Shown here: positions 9,346 to 19,834 of the stretch, piece by piece
Numbering within the stretch: position 1 is the stretch's first letter
Layout of the letters: each line of letters begins with the position of its first letter
Translations under genes and position numbers: made by a program
NCBI GenBank assembly: GCA_933207985.1
Contig: OW240912.1
Coordinates: 256,049,393 to 256,113,392, forward strand
From: Pelobates cultripes
Taxonomy: Eukaryota > Chordata > Amphibia > Anura > Pelobatidae
Direction of reading: 5' to 3'
DNA length: 64,000 nucleotides
The notes under the pieces: generated by a model
Told to the model about the DNA's origin: nothing
Seen by the model: the letters and a program-made list of their open reading frames with translations, nothing else
Databases searched by the model: none

Positions 9346-11285
9346 GGTTTGAATGAGTAGCTTCTTGGACAGAAGAACATAATTAAGAAAGCATGTATAG
9401 TAGGGGACTTAGTACAGAAAAGCATTGCTCATCAAAGTGCTGTATGCTGGCCAGAGGTATGTGCCAGGGACTGTGCAATCATAATCAAATGGAAACTTTT
9501 TCTTTTACTGTGAACTTTACTAAGTTCTCCAATTTGAAAACAGGGGTGGGAAGAGTGCACTGGAAAAAGTCTTCATTTTTTCAACTATAGTTCTTTTCCA
9601 GGCTCTAAGTTTCAATCAATTGTATTGCCAGTTCTCCAATGTTTTATAAACCTTTCAAAACATTATTTTCTTCAGTGTTTGGAGAAAAAGCTATTTCCCA
9701 TGTCATGGCTCCTATTAAAGAAGAAGGGTTGCGAAAAGTAGATAACACTAGCAGCATATTGTTCAGATTGAAGCAGTGATTATATTTTAATCAATTGTAA
9801 ATAATCAGGCTATTCAGCATAATCATAATAATTTACATATAAAAAAAGCATGATATACACAATCAAAGGTTATACTGTGTTGTGTTAAATGTTATAAAAA
9901 ACACCTATGTTTGCTTTCATCGCTAAATTAATACTGTATTCATTCAGTAATGCTTCTAGTAGGACACAATACAATTTCATACAGCAGCATCCCCATTCAA
10001 ACATACCTTGCATTATGCACTAACTGGTCCAATTAATCATATGCGATGATACATGAATCTTTATGAGCTGATTAATCCGCTAATTTGTCTGACTGATAGA
10101 AAACATTAGTCTTTGTATAAAGGTTGGAACGATGTCAAACATCATGCCTCACAGTTTAGGAAATACGCTTTATTACGGGGATACATTATGTACAATTAAC
10201 CACATATAAAGTATGCTAAAGTGTGCTGATTTTCTATAAAAAAAAAAAAAAAAAAGAGAGAGAGGTTAAAAATAAATAAAACACTAATTAATGTAATTAT
10301 AGAAAAGGCAATGACTTATTCTGTGTAATTTTCTTCCATACATATTCACACATTTTTTATTCATTTGTGTACCTGTCTCACTGCTGTAAAGTCCCTGTTT
10401 TGGGAGGAAACGCGTTGGATAGATTGTGGACAGATTTAACCTGTTTTTATGCTGATTGATCCTTACCTTTGTGTAAGTAATAAATGTCTTTTATACTTTA
10501 TGCACATCTTTCTACATTTCATTCTGGATGCATTTTATTTTCCATGTAATTGAGATCTGGAAGACCAGACATTGGAAGCAAGGAATTGTCTGAGATCTAC
10601 ATTGATTTCTGATATGCCCTGTTCTAACAGTTAAAGTGTGAGTGACCCATTGGCACATATCATCATTATACCAGTATTATACGGAGTTGCACTATGTTAT
10701 TTTTTATTTCCTTATAGTTGAATTGACCCTATTATTTGTATCTATTTAAAACAAATATGTCATGGGAAATGCAGAGAACAAGCCTAGATACATCATATTG
10801 CTAGTATTCCAGGGAACATTTCATGAACTTGAAGAAGTACTTGAAGAATAATACGAACTACAGTAATAAGACTTTCTTTCCAGTGATGGTTTTATATATT
10901 ATGCCATCTTTGAATACTAAATGTGTTGCTTCTAGAAATGTATTTATTTTTTTTTTATTTTTTTTAAATTCTGCAACATATTTTATTGTAAGATACTGTT
11001 ATCTCCAGGCTTAGGTAAGAGTGCAGACATGAGAAAAATCTCTGACACCCTTGTCAACTTTTATGTGCCAGATTCTTCTATATCTACCTGTCCAAGACCA
11101 GAATTTTGCAACCTATGAAATAACATTTTGCAAGCACATACCTCCACTCAAAAGGACAAAGAGGAAGACTTTAATTTTAGTGGTGTAAGTAGGGGTGTAG
11201 CCAAGGACAGGGCTGCTCTGAGAAATTTTAGGTTACACTTTATATAACTGAAATGTAATTTATAACAAGAACAATGTATCTTATT
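9346..11285. other. Non-genic interval
   Basis: AT-rich sequence without coding similarity. It contains a poly(A)/GA run at about 10238-10264 and a possible short repeat near 10395-10510, listed separately. Short open frames here have no recognisable domains. Confidence 0.6.
10395..10510 (+). repeat. Possible dispersed repeat with GAAACGCGTTG and AATAAA
   Basis: GGAAACGCGTTGG is followed about 70 bp later by AATAAA. A similar arrangement (CTGAAACGTTG, then AATAAAAGG) occurs at 38158-38215. Such short units are common in frog and fish genomes, but the family is not identified here. Confidence 0.35.
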
Positions 11286-11900
11286 TACATGAATATCTAG
11301 GCACATTTTTTGTCAATAATGTTTTATTGAGGTAGGTACACAGTACATATCATGAGCAGTGTCATAAGAGTAATAACGTTTATAGAAAGTAATATGTTAG
11401 TGCAGTACTTTACGCAGAAATAATAAAAAACTAACCAAGCAATAATAATAAAAATAATAAAAACCTAAGCAAGGAATAGCAAAACTATAGGTAAACTAAG
11501 TATCGGAGCTTGGAGCTAGGTATTCAAATAAGATTGTTTCAGGAAGGCTTGTATGAGAGCAACTAACATTATCCTATTATCCTGGAGCGTTGGGATGGGA
11601 GGGGGGTAGTAATTACTACTAAGGCTGATATGAGCCAATAGTAGAAGCTATATTAGCATAAGTGTCATCCTATGTGTAGATAATATGGAGAAGAACCCTA
11701 CAACAGAATAAACAATGTTGTAATATAACAAAGAAATAATAAACATAAAATGCAAAATGCAGCAGGGGATAACACACTGGGAGAGGCATAAACAGTAAAC
11801 TGCATGAGCAGTAAAAATCCCTGCCCTAAGTTGCAGGCCAAGCAGAGAGCTCTTCAGCCATTTCCCATGGCACTTCTTGGTGTGAATGGCACAATGTTAG
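11286..11900 (-). mobile_element. L1-type LINE 3' end (3' UTR)
   Basis: On the minus strand this ends in CAATAAAACATTATTGAC followed by an A-run (plus-strand T-run at about 11305), matching the AATAAA-(A)-TTGTC arrangement at the 3' ends of the L1 at 27227 and the retroposon at 36055. The rest is AT-rich and non-coding, as expected of a 3' UTR. The 5' boundary is not clear. An hAT-type element starts near 11986. Confidence 0.55.
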
Positions 11901-11985
11901 CAATGTCCCATTGAGCAGTGAAGGTCGAAGCTTGTGGGAGGGAGGACTGCTCGTTCAGGGTGAATGCCCAGTAGAAGCTGGGTGC

Positions 11986-12765
11986 AGTGGCGTGCCCAAG
12001 GGGTCCTTGAGGAGGTACTGCTGGGTGGGGGGTGCCATGACCAGCTGCCGCCCCCCATTCTGCAGCTTGCAGCCCAAAGCTCACAGGGAAGCCTCAAGGC
12101 GGTTGCAGCTTGCCGAGGCGGTCGTCCATGAGGCGAGGACAGCACCCATGGCGCAACCTGAGGAGAGAGGGCTGACAGGAGGGTGGGGGTGAGAAAAGAA
12201 GAGGAGAAGGGGTGAGAAGGGGAGAAAGGGGGAGGAGGTGAGGGGGTGAGAGGAAGGGAGAAAGGGGAAGAGAGAGAAAAGGGGAGGTGAGAGAGAAAGG
12301 AGGGGGTGAGAAAGAGAAAGGGGGGTGAGAAAGGGTGAGAAAAGAGAAAGGAAGGGGTATTTGAGAGAAAGAAGAGAAGGGGGTGAGAGAGAAATTAGGA
12401 GGGGGAGATATTAGGAGGGGAAAGAAATTAGGCGGGGGAGAGAATTAGGAGGAGGGTGAAAAAGAGAAATTAGGAGGGGAAAGGAAATTAGGAGGGAGAG
12501 TGAAATTAGGAGAGGAAAGAAAAGAGAGGGGAGAGAATTAGAGGTGAGAAAGAGAAATTAGGAGGGGGGAGAAAAATTGAAATTAGGAGGGGGGGAAGAG
12601 ATATTAGGAGGGGGGAAAGAGAAATTGGGGGGAGAGAAATTAGGAGGGGGGGTGAGAAAGAGAAATTGGGAGGAGGAGAAGGAAATTGGAGCGGGAGGAG
12701 AGATTGACATTCATCACAAAGATAGGGCATAGCAAGGTTTAAAACCTCTTATTGATCCACATAGG
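11986..12765. mobile_element. hAT-like element C, truncated copy of the family at 16076
   Basis: It starts CAGTGGCGTGCCCAAGG, the counterpart in opposite orientation of the right end of the element at 16076-18083 (which ends CCTTAGTACACCACTG). Shared inner blocks include GGTGCCATGACC, GCTTGCCGAGGCGG.CGTCCATGAGG and GAGAGAGGGCTGACAGGAGGG. The far end passes through a purine-rich minisatellite to GAGATTGACATTCATCACA, which matches TGTGATGAATGTCAATCTC at 17477-17495 reversed. The other terminus is missing. Confidence 0.65.
12165..12715. repeat. GA-rich minisatellite (GAGAAATTAGGAGGGGG)n
   Basis: About 550 bp almost pure in purines on the plus strand. Earlier units are GGTGAGAAAGG-like and later ones GAGAAATTAGGAGGGGG-like. 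It is the reverse-complement counterpart of the CT-rich tract at 17490-17715. Confidence 0.9.
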
Positions 12766-12814
12766 CTTAATTTATTAACTTCTTTTTTAAAGTGGCTGCT
12801 CAATAGCAGTGTTA

Positions 12815-12975
12815 ATGTTGACGGTAAATTTCAATTTAGTTTTAGTCATAGTCTTTTTAAAAAGTTATTTTAGTTTTACTCGTATTTTAGTCATTTGAAT
12901 TGTTTTAGTTTTTGTCTAGTTTTAGCCGACTCAATCTCCAGTAGAGTTTAGTTGACACAACTAAAATCTAATGGG
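12815..12975. repeat. TTTTAGTC-rich repeat, left copy
   Basis: It begins GACGGTAAATTTCA and contains many TTTTAGT(C) words, then TAGCCGACTCAATCTCCAG and TAGTTGACA. It is a direct repeat of 13668-13818. The family is not recognised. Confidence 0.65.
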
Positions 12976-12984
12976 CTTATTTAA

Positions 12985-13665
12985 AGCCTCTATTTTTCTC
13001 TTTTGCCCCTTCCCAGCCCATCTGGGTCTCTTTGTATCCTCCCAGGCTTTCTGGGAGTCTCTCTCCCAAGCCCAGGTCTACCTCTTTTTCCCCTTCCACA
13101 GCTCCTTTGTGTCTCTTTGTGTCCCCACAGCCCCTCAGGGTGTCTCCCCCTTAAACCCCTGCTTGCCTCTCTTGCCCCTTCCCCAGTCCCTCTGTGGCTC
13201 TTTTTCCCATCCCAGCCCCTCTGCGTGTCTCTTTCTCCCCCCAGCCCCTTTATGACGCTTTATGTCCACTCCAGCCCTTCCATGCATTTAATTTCCTCCA
13301 TGTGTCTCATTCCCCCAGGCCTCCATGTGTCTCAATATCTCTCTTCAGTCCCTCCACGTGTCTTATTCCCCCCCAAGCCTTTCCATGTGCTCATTCCCCC
13401 CCTACATGTGTCTCTTTCTCAGAGCTTCACATGTCTCATTCCCCCAGCCCCCATGTATCTCATTCCCCCAGCCCCCTTGTGTGTCTCATTCCCAGAGCCT
13501 CCTAATGTGTCTCTTTCACCAAGCTCCCTCATGTGTCTCATTCCCCCATTACTCCACATATCCTATACCCCCAGACCCCCCATGTATCTCAATTCCCCAG
13601 CTCCCAGTCTATCTCATTCCTTCAGCCCCCATTTCCTCTCCTCCATCCCACATATGTCTCACACG
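12985..13665. repeat. CT-rich minisatellite between the two TTTTAGTC repeats
   Basis: Irregular units of about 30-45 bp with the theme CC(A/C)TGTGTCTC(A/T)TTCCCCCAG. Long open frames on the plus strand rich in Pro, Ser, Leu and His are a by-product of this composition, not genes. Confidence 0.85.
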
Positions 13666-13667
13666 CC

Positions 13668-13818
13668 AGTTTTAATTTTGACGGCAAGTTTCAGTTTTTA
13701 GTCAAAAGACTAGTCATAGTCTTTTGACTAAAAATACATTTTAGTTTTAGTCATATTTTAGTCATCTGAATTGTTTTAGTTTTAGTCGACTAAATCTACA
13801 AAATCTAGTTGACTATTC
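13668..13818. repeat. TTTTAGTC-rich repeat, right copy
   Basis: It begins GACGGCAAGTTTCA and has the palindromic word TTAGTCGACTAAA and a local hairpin TAGTCAAAAGACTA / TAGTCTTTTGACTA. Collinear with the left copy through TCATCTGAATTGTTTTAGT. Confidence 0.65.
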
Positions 13819-13979
13819 CCTCACTACTGTCTCATCCCCATTCTCTATTACCCCCACCCACAGGAGCCCCTATTAACCCTATTACCCCCTGCACCAATAG
13901 CGCGCATAACCCCCTGCATCCACTACAGCCCCTATTATCCACTACAGCCCCAATACCCTCTGCAACCACTACAGCCCCA

Positions 13980-14140
13980 ATACCCACACAGACATACATA
14001 CAGAGACACACACACACACATACATACAGAGACACAGACACACACATACAGAGAGACAGACACACATACAGAGACACAGACACATACAGAGACACGGACA
14101 CACACATACAGAGACACACACACACAGACACACAAATACA
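13980..14140. repeat. (CA)n / ACAGAGACAC microsatellite
   Basis: Alternating CACACA and CATACAGAGACA units. Read on the minus strand this is the (GT)n that follows the splice-donor-like site of the module at 14145-14330. Confidence 0.9.
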
Positions 14141-14640
14141 AAAATGTTCTTACCTTGTGACTTTCCCTGGGGGCTCAGCCTGATGGGAGTCAGAGTTCCC
14201 ACTCTGACTCCCTCCTCCTCCTTCCTCCAGCATGGGTTTTGATAGCTGGGAGGAGTGACCAGAGAATCACTTCCTCCCAGCTTGTGATGTCATCACAGGG
14301 GGCCCGGTCGCGCTCTTAAAGCGCCCAAAACTGACCGGGCCCCCTGATAATCCATATCCATCGGGTGGCCTTGACAGCATGGGTCACTCGATGGACCCCT
14401 CCATATGCGGCCCCAGCGGTCCATATGCGGCCCTGGTCCGGGCCAGGTCGCAGCTGCGACCCCTGCGACTGCGTAATGTATGCTGCTGATCCAAGATTTA
14501 GTTATTTCCTGATTCTAGTCCAAGACAGATACTGTCAAAATGTGGATTATTGGTGTGTCTTAAGGACTGGTTTGGGACCACTGCCATAGAGAACCACTCA
14601 GTTTCCCAGCACCATGTGTATGGATTGTGATTGTTTAGAA
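14141..14640 (-). mobile_element. Non-autonomous element fragment with exon-like module
   Basis: On the minus strand it carries GGGGCCCGGTC, GGGAGGAAGTGA, an ATG at about 14233, then CTCCCATCAGGCTGAGCC and CCCCAGGGAAAGTCACAAGGTAAG, where AAGGTAAG is a splice-donor consensus, followed by (GT)n. The same order occurs at 8095-8265, 45728-45990 and 58500-58800. The 14340-14640 part contains two TCCATATGCGGCCC copies and is otherwise unrecognised. Termini are not defined. Confidence 0.45.
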
Positions 14641-15676
14641 CCTGGGTGGGGAACCTTTTATCTGCCAAGAGCCATTTGGATATTTAAAACATCATTCGCG
14701 GGCCATATATAATTATCAACGTAAAAATTAGCCTGCTGTATTTGGTCAAACATTTAATAAACATTTAATTAACTCACTCCTAATGTGATGGCTGGAACTG
14801 CTTCACTTTAGCATGATGTTAGCTGGTATTGATGTTGCTACTCACAGTGTGTGTTTGTGTGTGTGAGTGGTACAGTGTGTGTGTAAGGGATGCTCTGTGT
14901 GTGTGAGGGATGCAGTGTGTGTGTGGGGAGGGGTGTGCTGTGTGTATGAGGGGAGCTGTGTGTATGGTGGGTGCAGTGTGTTTGTGCGAGGGGTTCTGTG
15001 TGTGTGTGGTATTGTGCGTGAGGGGTGCAGTGTTGGTGTGAGGTGGTATAGTGTGTGTGAGGTGGTGTAGTGTTGATGCATCCCACACACACTACACCCA
15101 TCACACAAACACACTACACCACCTCACACACTACACCCCCTCACACAAACACAGTGCACCCCCTCACACACAGAGAACCCCTCAGACAAACACACCGCAG
15201 CCCACACACACATAACCCCTCACACAGTGTGTGTGTGTGAGGGATGCTGTGTGTTTGTGTGAGGGGTGTTGTGTGTGTTCAAGTTGTGCTGTGTGTTTGT
15301 GAGGGGTGCTGTGTGCTTGTGCGAGGCCTGGAAGGAAGAAACATATCACTGCAAGCCCTGGTGGTCCAGTGGTATGCATGCACTGTAGCCTGCAGCTCCT
15401 CCGGCTGCAGGCTGACTTCACTCTTTTCTTCACTCGAGCACAGTGCTGTCGGAGCATTGCCATGGTAACGCACTGCAACACTCTGACTTGACTGCTCCCG
15501 GAAAGATCACAGCCTCCTGGGTCCTCCTCCTATGCGGCAGTCTCCCGGGTCCTAGCTCTCTCCATCTCTATTTACAAACTGCCAGGAGGCTGACAGCAGG
15601 GCCGGCACTCCACGGACCGGACAAAATGATTTTGCTGGCCTTATATGGCCTATGGGCCGGATGTTCCCCACCCCTG
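14641..15676. mobile_element. hAT (Charlie-like) non-autonomous element E
   Basis: The left end reads CCTGGGTGGGGAACCTTTT, and the right end reversed reads CAGGGGTGGGGAACATCC. The next bases (GAGCCATTTGGATATTTAAAACATCATTCGCGGGCC) are typical of Charlie-type hAT ends. An exact 8-bp duplication GTTTAGAA flanks it at 14633-14640 and 15677-15684, the length hAT transposases make. There is no transposase; the interior holds GT-rich tracts at 14847-15070 and 15225-15330 with an inverted CA-rich stretch at 15085-15220 between them. Confidence 0.85.
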
Positions 15677-15684
15677 GTTTAGAA

Positions 15685-16067
15685 TAATCTCTAAAGCACA
15701 GTTTTAAAATTTTAACGAGACATCCTGCTGGAAGAATATATAGTTAGCAACACATGACCAGCAACCCTGTCCTAGTTAAGAAAGGCAGCTAATAAGAGAA
15801 ATCCAGATATATTTTCGTATCATCAATGCTTTGGTATGCAACACTGTTTTAGTGCATTGGAAGAAAAACATAGGATTTAGAGCTAATCCGAGCAAGAAGA
15901 GAGTCACATTGAGATGCATATGCCTGATTATAAAAATGAAAAATAAAGTAAAAAGTGGAACTCAAAGTCACACCAAGAAGGACATGTGCACATGAGAAGT
16001 ATACTACAATCTTTATTACATCTTGTAGAAGTGGACCTCAAAAAGTGAGGTAGCTAAAGATTAATGG
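15685..16067. other. Non-genic interval
   Basis: AT-rich sequence between two hAT-type elements. Nothing recognised. Confidence 0.5.
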
Positions 16068-16384
16068 CCTGTGGGCAGGGGCGTACTTAGAGCATTTGGC
16101 GGATCCTGTGCTTGGCACCCCCTTGCCCCCCAAAAAACCTCTAAAAAGGTTTTCTTTCTACAATTTGTAAACTTTGCAAAACCGCTGTCAGCCCCTCCTA
16201 CAAAACCCTTGTCCTGCCCCGCCCCTCCTACAAAACTTCTGTCCTGCCCCTTCTACAAATCCTGTACTGCCCCGTCTACAAAACCCCCGCAACCCCCTTC
16301 CACAAATCCCCTGCTTATCCCCCCCTATAAGGACTCCTGTCCCAATACAAAAACCCCGCCCCCTTCTTCAAAATCCCTGCAGCC

Positions 16385-16690
16385 CCACACACACATTTAC
16401 AGGCAGACAGTCACACACTCAGTTACAGACAGACAGTCACACACTCAGTTACAGGCAGACTGTCACACACTCAGTTACTGGCAGGCAGTCACACACAGTT
16501 ACAGGCAGACAGTCACACGCACACAGACACACATGCAGTCACAGACAGTCATATATTCATTGACAAACACATGTGACAGCAACAGACATTCACATGCACA
16601 CAGTCACAAACAGTCAGACAGTCACACACGGCTACAGGCAACATCAAACAGTCACAGGCAGACAGTCACACATACACTTTTCCTCCGTGC
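16385..16690. repeat. CAGTCACACACTCAGTTACAGGCAGA minisatellite
   Basis: At least five irregular units of about 30 bp built from CAGTTACAGGCAGACAGTCA inside element F. The plus-strand frames across it are not genes. Confidence 0.85.
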
Positions 16691-17164
16691 GGCCAGTTTA
16701 TCAGCTGTTTGCTTGTGCGAGCTGTACTGGCCGCACGGCACCCTAATTACCATGGGGCACTGTGCGGCCACAGCTCACACAGCCCCCTCCAGCCAGGGCC
16801 GGTGCAAGGATGTTTGCCGCCCTAGACAAAAGTAAAGTTTTCCGCCCCCCATCTGACATCACAATGCCCCACCCATATGATCTGCCATGTTAACTAACGC
16901 CAGTGCTGCAGTGCCGCCGTGTTTATTAAAAGGCCTGCAGGGACAGGCTATACAACCAGATGAGGATGATGATGGGCTCTAGCTGCAGTCTGGCTCCACT
17001 GGTCTGGTGTAGAACAGGCTCTCTGGAGGCGGTTTGTAACTATGGTCACAAAAATCAATGTTCTGGAAGAACGGGAAGCAGCTCCATTTTTTGGGGGCCT
17101 TTTACACAGCTCAAGGTCTGGGTCCCAGGGTCCACCTTCATGTTCCACCAATGAGTTTGTTCAC

Positions 17165-17475
17165 AGGGGGTGGAGTGTGTAGAGGATGTCCTGATTTGTG
17201 TGTAAGGAATGCATTGTGTGAATCTGTGTTTGTATGTGTAAGGGCTGCAAGGTGTGTTTCTGTGTATGTACGGGATGCAGTGTGTGTGTCTGTAAGGGAT
17301 GCATTGAGTGTGTGTAAGCGATGCATTGAGTGTGTGTAATGAATGCATTGTGTGTTTCTGTGTGTAAAGTATGCATTGTGTGTAACGGTTGCATTGCTTG
17401 TGTTTGTGTGTCTCTGTGTGTAATGCATTGTGTGTGTAATGCATTGTGTGTTTTTCTGTGTGCAAGTGGTGCATT
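17165..17475. repeat. TGTGTGTAAGGGATGCATTG minisatellite
   Basis: Units of about 25-40 bp, GTGTGT.TCTGTGTGTAA.G.ATGCATTG, inside element F. All ORFs on either strand are artefacts. Confidence 0.85.
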
Positions 17476-17489
17476 GTGTGTGATGAATG

Positions 17490-17715
17490 TCAATCTCTCC
17501 CCCCCTTCAATTTCCTTCTCTCCCCCCCTCCAATTTCCTTCTCTCTCCCCCTCCAATTTCCTTCTCACCCCTCCCAATTTCTTTCTTTATCCCCCTCCCA
17601 ATTTCTTTCTTTATCCCCCTCCCAATTTCTTTCTTTATCTCCCCCTCCCAATTTCTTTCTCCCCCCCTCCCAATTTCCTTCTCCCACCCCCTTCCAATTT
17701 CTTTATCCCCCCCCA
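17490..17715. repeat. CT-rich minisatellite (CCCCCTCCCAATTTCTTTCTTTAT)n
   Basis: About 8-9 units of roughly 24 bp. This is the pyrimidine-strand counterpart of 12165-12715. Confidence 0.9.
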
Positions 17716-17722
17716 CCACTGT

Positions 17723-17884
17723 TGTAGCGTGGCCGAGCCCTCTATGGTCTGCGGGTACAGGGAGCTTTTGTTTCCTGTACCCGGCCGGACTAAAAGGAAG
17801 TGCACACTCAGTGTTAGTCTGGCCGGGTACAGGAGACAGATGCTCCCTGTACCCGCGGACCATAGAGGGCTCGGCCACGTTACA
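17723..17884. mobile_element. Foldback MITE-like element
   Basis: The two halves are inverted copies. The left arm runs TGTAGCGTGGCCGAGCCCTC to GGGTACAGGGAGC and the right arm runs GCTCCCTGTACCC to GAGGGCTCGGCCACGTTACA. An inner arm pair (TGTACCCGGCCGGACTAA / TTAGTCTGGCCGGGTACA) extends the stem, so nearly all 162 bp can pair. It interrupts sequence that is continuous in the related element C. Confidence 0.75.
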
Positions 17885-18091
17885 GTGAGGGAGTGACAGG
17901 ATGGAGCGCTTCCCTCCTGTCAACCCCTCTCCTTATGCTGCGCCCGGGCGGTGCGCCCTCATGGACGCACCAGCCCAGGCAAAGCTGCAGCCACCTGAGG
18001 CTCTCTAGAGAGCGCTCGGGCGGCTGCAGCATGAGGGTCATGGCACCCCCCACCCTGGTGGCACCCCCCTTAGTACACCACTGCCTTTAGG

Positions 18092-19830
18092 AACCCCAGA
18101 ACAGGTGAATACCAGTATTTTTGAGAGAGCACATGCATCTGTTTCATACATACATTCTTGGCTTTATAATCGAGTTCATGCCTAATTCTCTGTTGGGTAT
18201 GCTTCATGTAAGTGTAGTCATGAGTGAAGCTATTGCACAGTCTGTTGTTTTGGTCTACACTATGTAGTTTTTTAGATCGCTATAATTTACTAACTAGTAA
18301 ATAAACCCAATCTTTCTCTTTAGTCTAAATTTAGAGTTTGTAACAGATTTTCACTACATGACACATGTTGAAGGGAACCAGTTGTTTATCACTCTGAATA
18401 AAAATGAGCAGTATGATGGAAAAAGAAGATGCACATACAAATCACATCCATTTTGTTCTAAAGCAGAAAGCCTCATTAAAGTGTCAATTCAATAACTAAA
18501 GAGAACAATGGGAACAACTATATTCTATTACAGGAAAAGACCATTATTTAAGGTGTTTTATTATATGAAACAGATTTTGATGCTATATAGTTTGGATGGA
18601 TAGTAGTGTGTAGTAGTGTTGTTATTGATCAAAAAAATACATTTTGTGAGGTTTGAATAACGTTTAACTGGAATATTGAGGGAAGTCAGGAGAACCTGTA
18701 TCAAGATATGGCAGGTTAAATTATGTACAGATTGTCAAGAAATTCAAATGTCATTATGTAAATCAAACATGTCACCAGCTGACTTTCAAACTACACGGTA
18801 AAAACCTGTGTCAATCAGTCAAGTAGAATGAGAAGACAGATAAAACATAGTGATCAGAGGAGTGTATACTTTTTCTTTACACATATACACAGTTACATAC
18901 AAAAAACGTTCCTTTTTATTTTTAATACGTTACACATTTCATTTTTATTTGAACAATATGAGTGCCAGACCAATAATAATGACAATACAAGTAAAATATC
19001 ACTGGCCAGTAGAGTAAACAAATGAGAAAATGGCAGAGGATGGAGTTAATGAGAGGGCTATTAATAAAGGAATGTAGTAGGAGTGGTCATCCTTGAGCAT
19101 GACGACAAATGAAGGAACGAAGCAGAGGAAAAGAGGAAACCTGCTGGGTCCAAGGTTACAGGGAAACAAAATGGAGGAAAAGGAAAATCAGTGAGACGTG
19201 TAAGGGGGCAGGGAACATGCACCACCATGGCCCTTAGATATTTCATGTTGGTGAAACATAATACAACTGAGGGCCCAGTTGTGTTTCCCAGAACATAGGT
19301 GTTTGGCTATACTTAATGTGCAAACTCACATCATTATCACACTGTTTAAGGCAACAAAATGATATTATCATTGAAGAATTATGCAAGTGTCCTATAAAAT
19401 TTTGGTACAACCACTCTGGGAATTGATGGACAGACACTTTTCACTAATTCTGAAGATATTCTCTTTGTCTTGTGGTACAAATGTGGCTGCATGTGTGTAG
19501 TTACAGCCTACATCACACTGGGAATGCCAACCTCGCCATAAAATTCCAATTTAACCCGGTGCTTTACACTTGTTGAAAATGTATAGATCTTTCTGAGTTT
19601 CCTTAAGACATATTAATCCTCAGCAGAAAAAAGTTCAGACTTTTTAAGGATTTTTACTATCTCAGCCTGCATTTTAAAGTTTAGAACCAGATTTCAACTT
19701 TTTGGTCAGGATGAAATCCAAATCCAATTCAGACTCATCCAGAACCTGTTTTGCTGAATCCAGACATTGATAAATCTTATGAACAATTAATGGATTTTGC
19801 AGTCTGACTGTCCCCGTGCTGAACCAAATA
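18092..19830. other. Non-genic interval
   Basis: AT-rich, single-copy-looking sequence with no domain-bearing frame, repeat boundary or RNA gene that I recognise. Confidence 0.6.
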
Positions 19831-19834
19831 GTTT

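Larger units (their letters stand above)
16076..18083. mobile_element. hAT-like non-autonomous element F
   Basis: The left end is CAGGGGCGTACTTAGAG and the right end reversed is CAGTGGTGTACTAAGGG, an imperfect inverted repeat. The flanking octamers CCTGTGGG (16068-16075) and CCTTTAGG (18084-18091) agree at six of eight positions and may be a diverged target duplication. There is no transposase. The interior holds several minisatellites, a second hAT-like end (CAGGGCCGGTGCAAGG, about 16794) and a foldback element at 17723-17884. Confidence 0.68.

Noticed and set aside
12971..13727. Long proline/serine/histidine-rich plus-strand frames, up to 232 codons
   Set aside because: They arise from the CT-rich minisatellite, in all three frames at once.
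14819..15114. Histidine/threonine-rich minus-strand frames
   Set aside because: Product of the (GT)n-rich core of element E; all three frames are open.
16071..16835. 254-codon plus-strand frame
   Set aside because: Runs across a CAGTCACACA minisatellite and element ends; no domain.
17723..17884. tRNA or structured RNA gene
   Set aside because: The structure is one long hairpin from inverted arms, without tRNA arms or A/B boxes.
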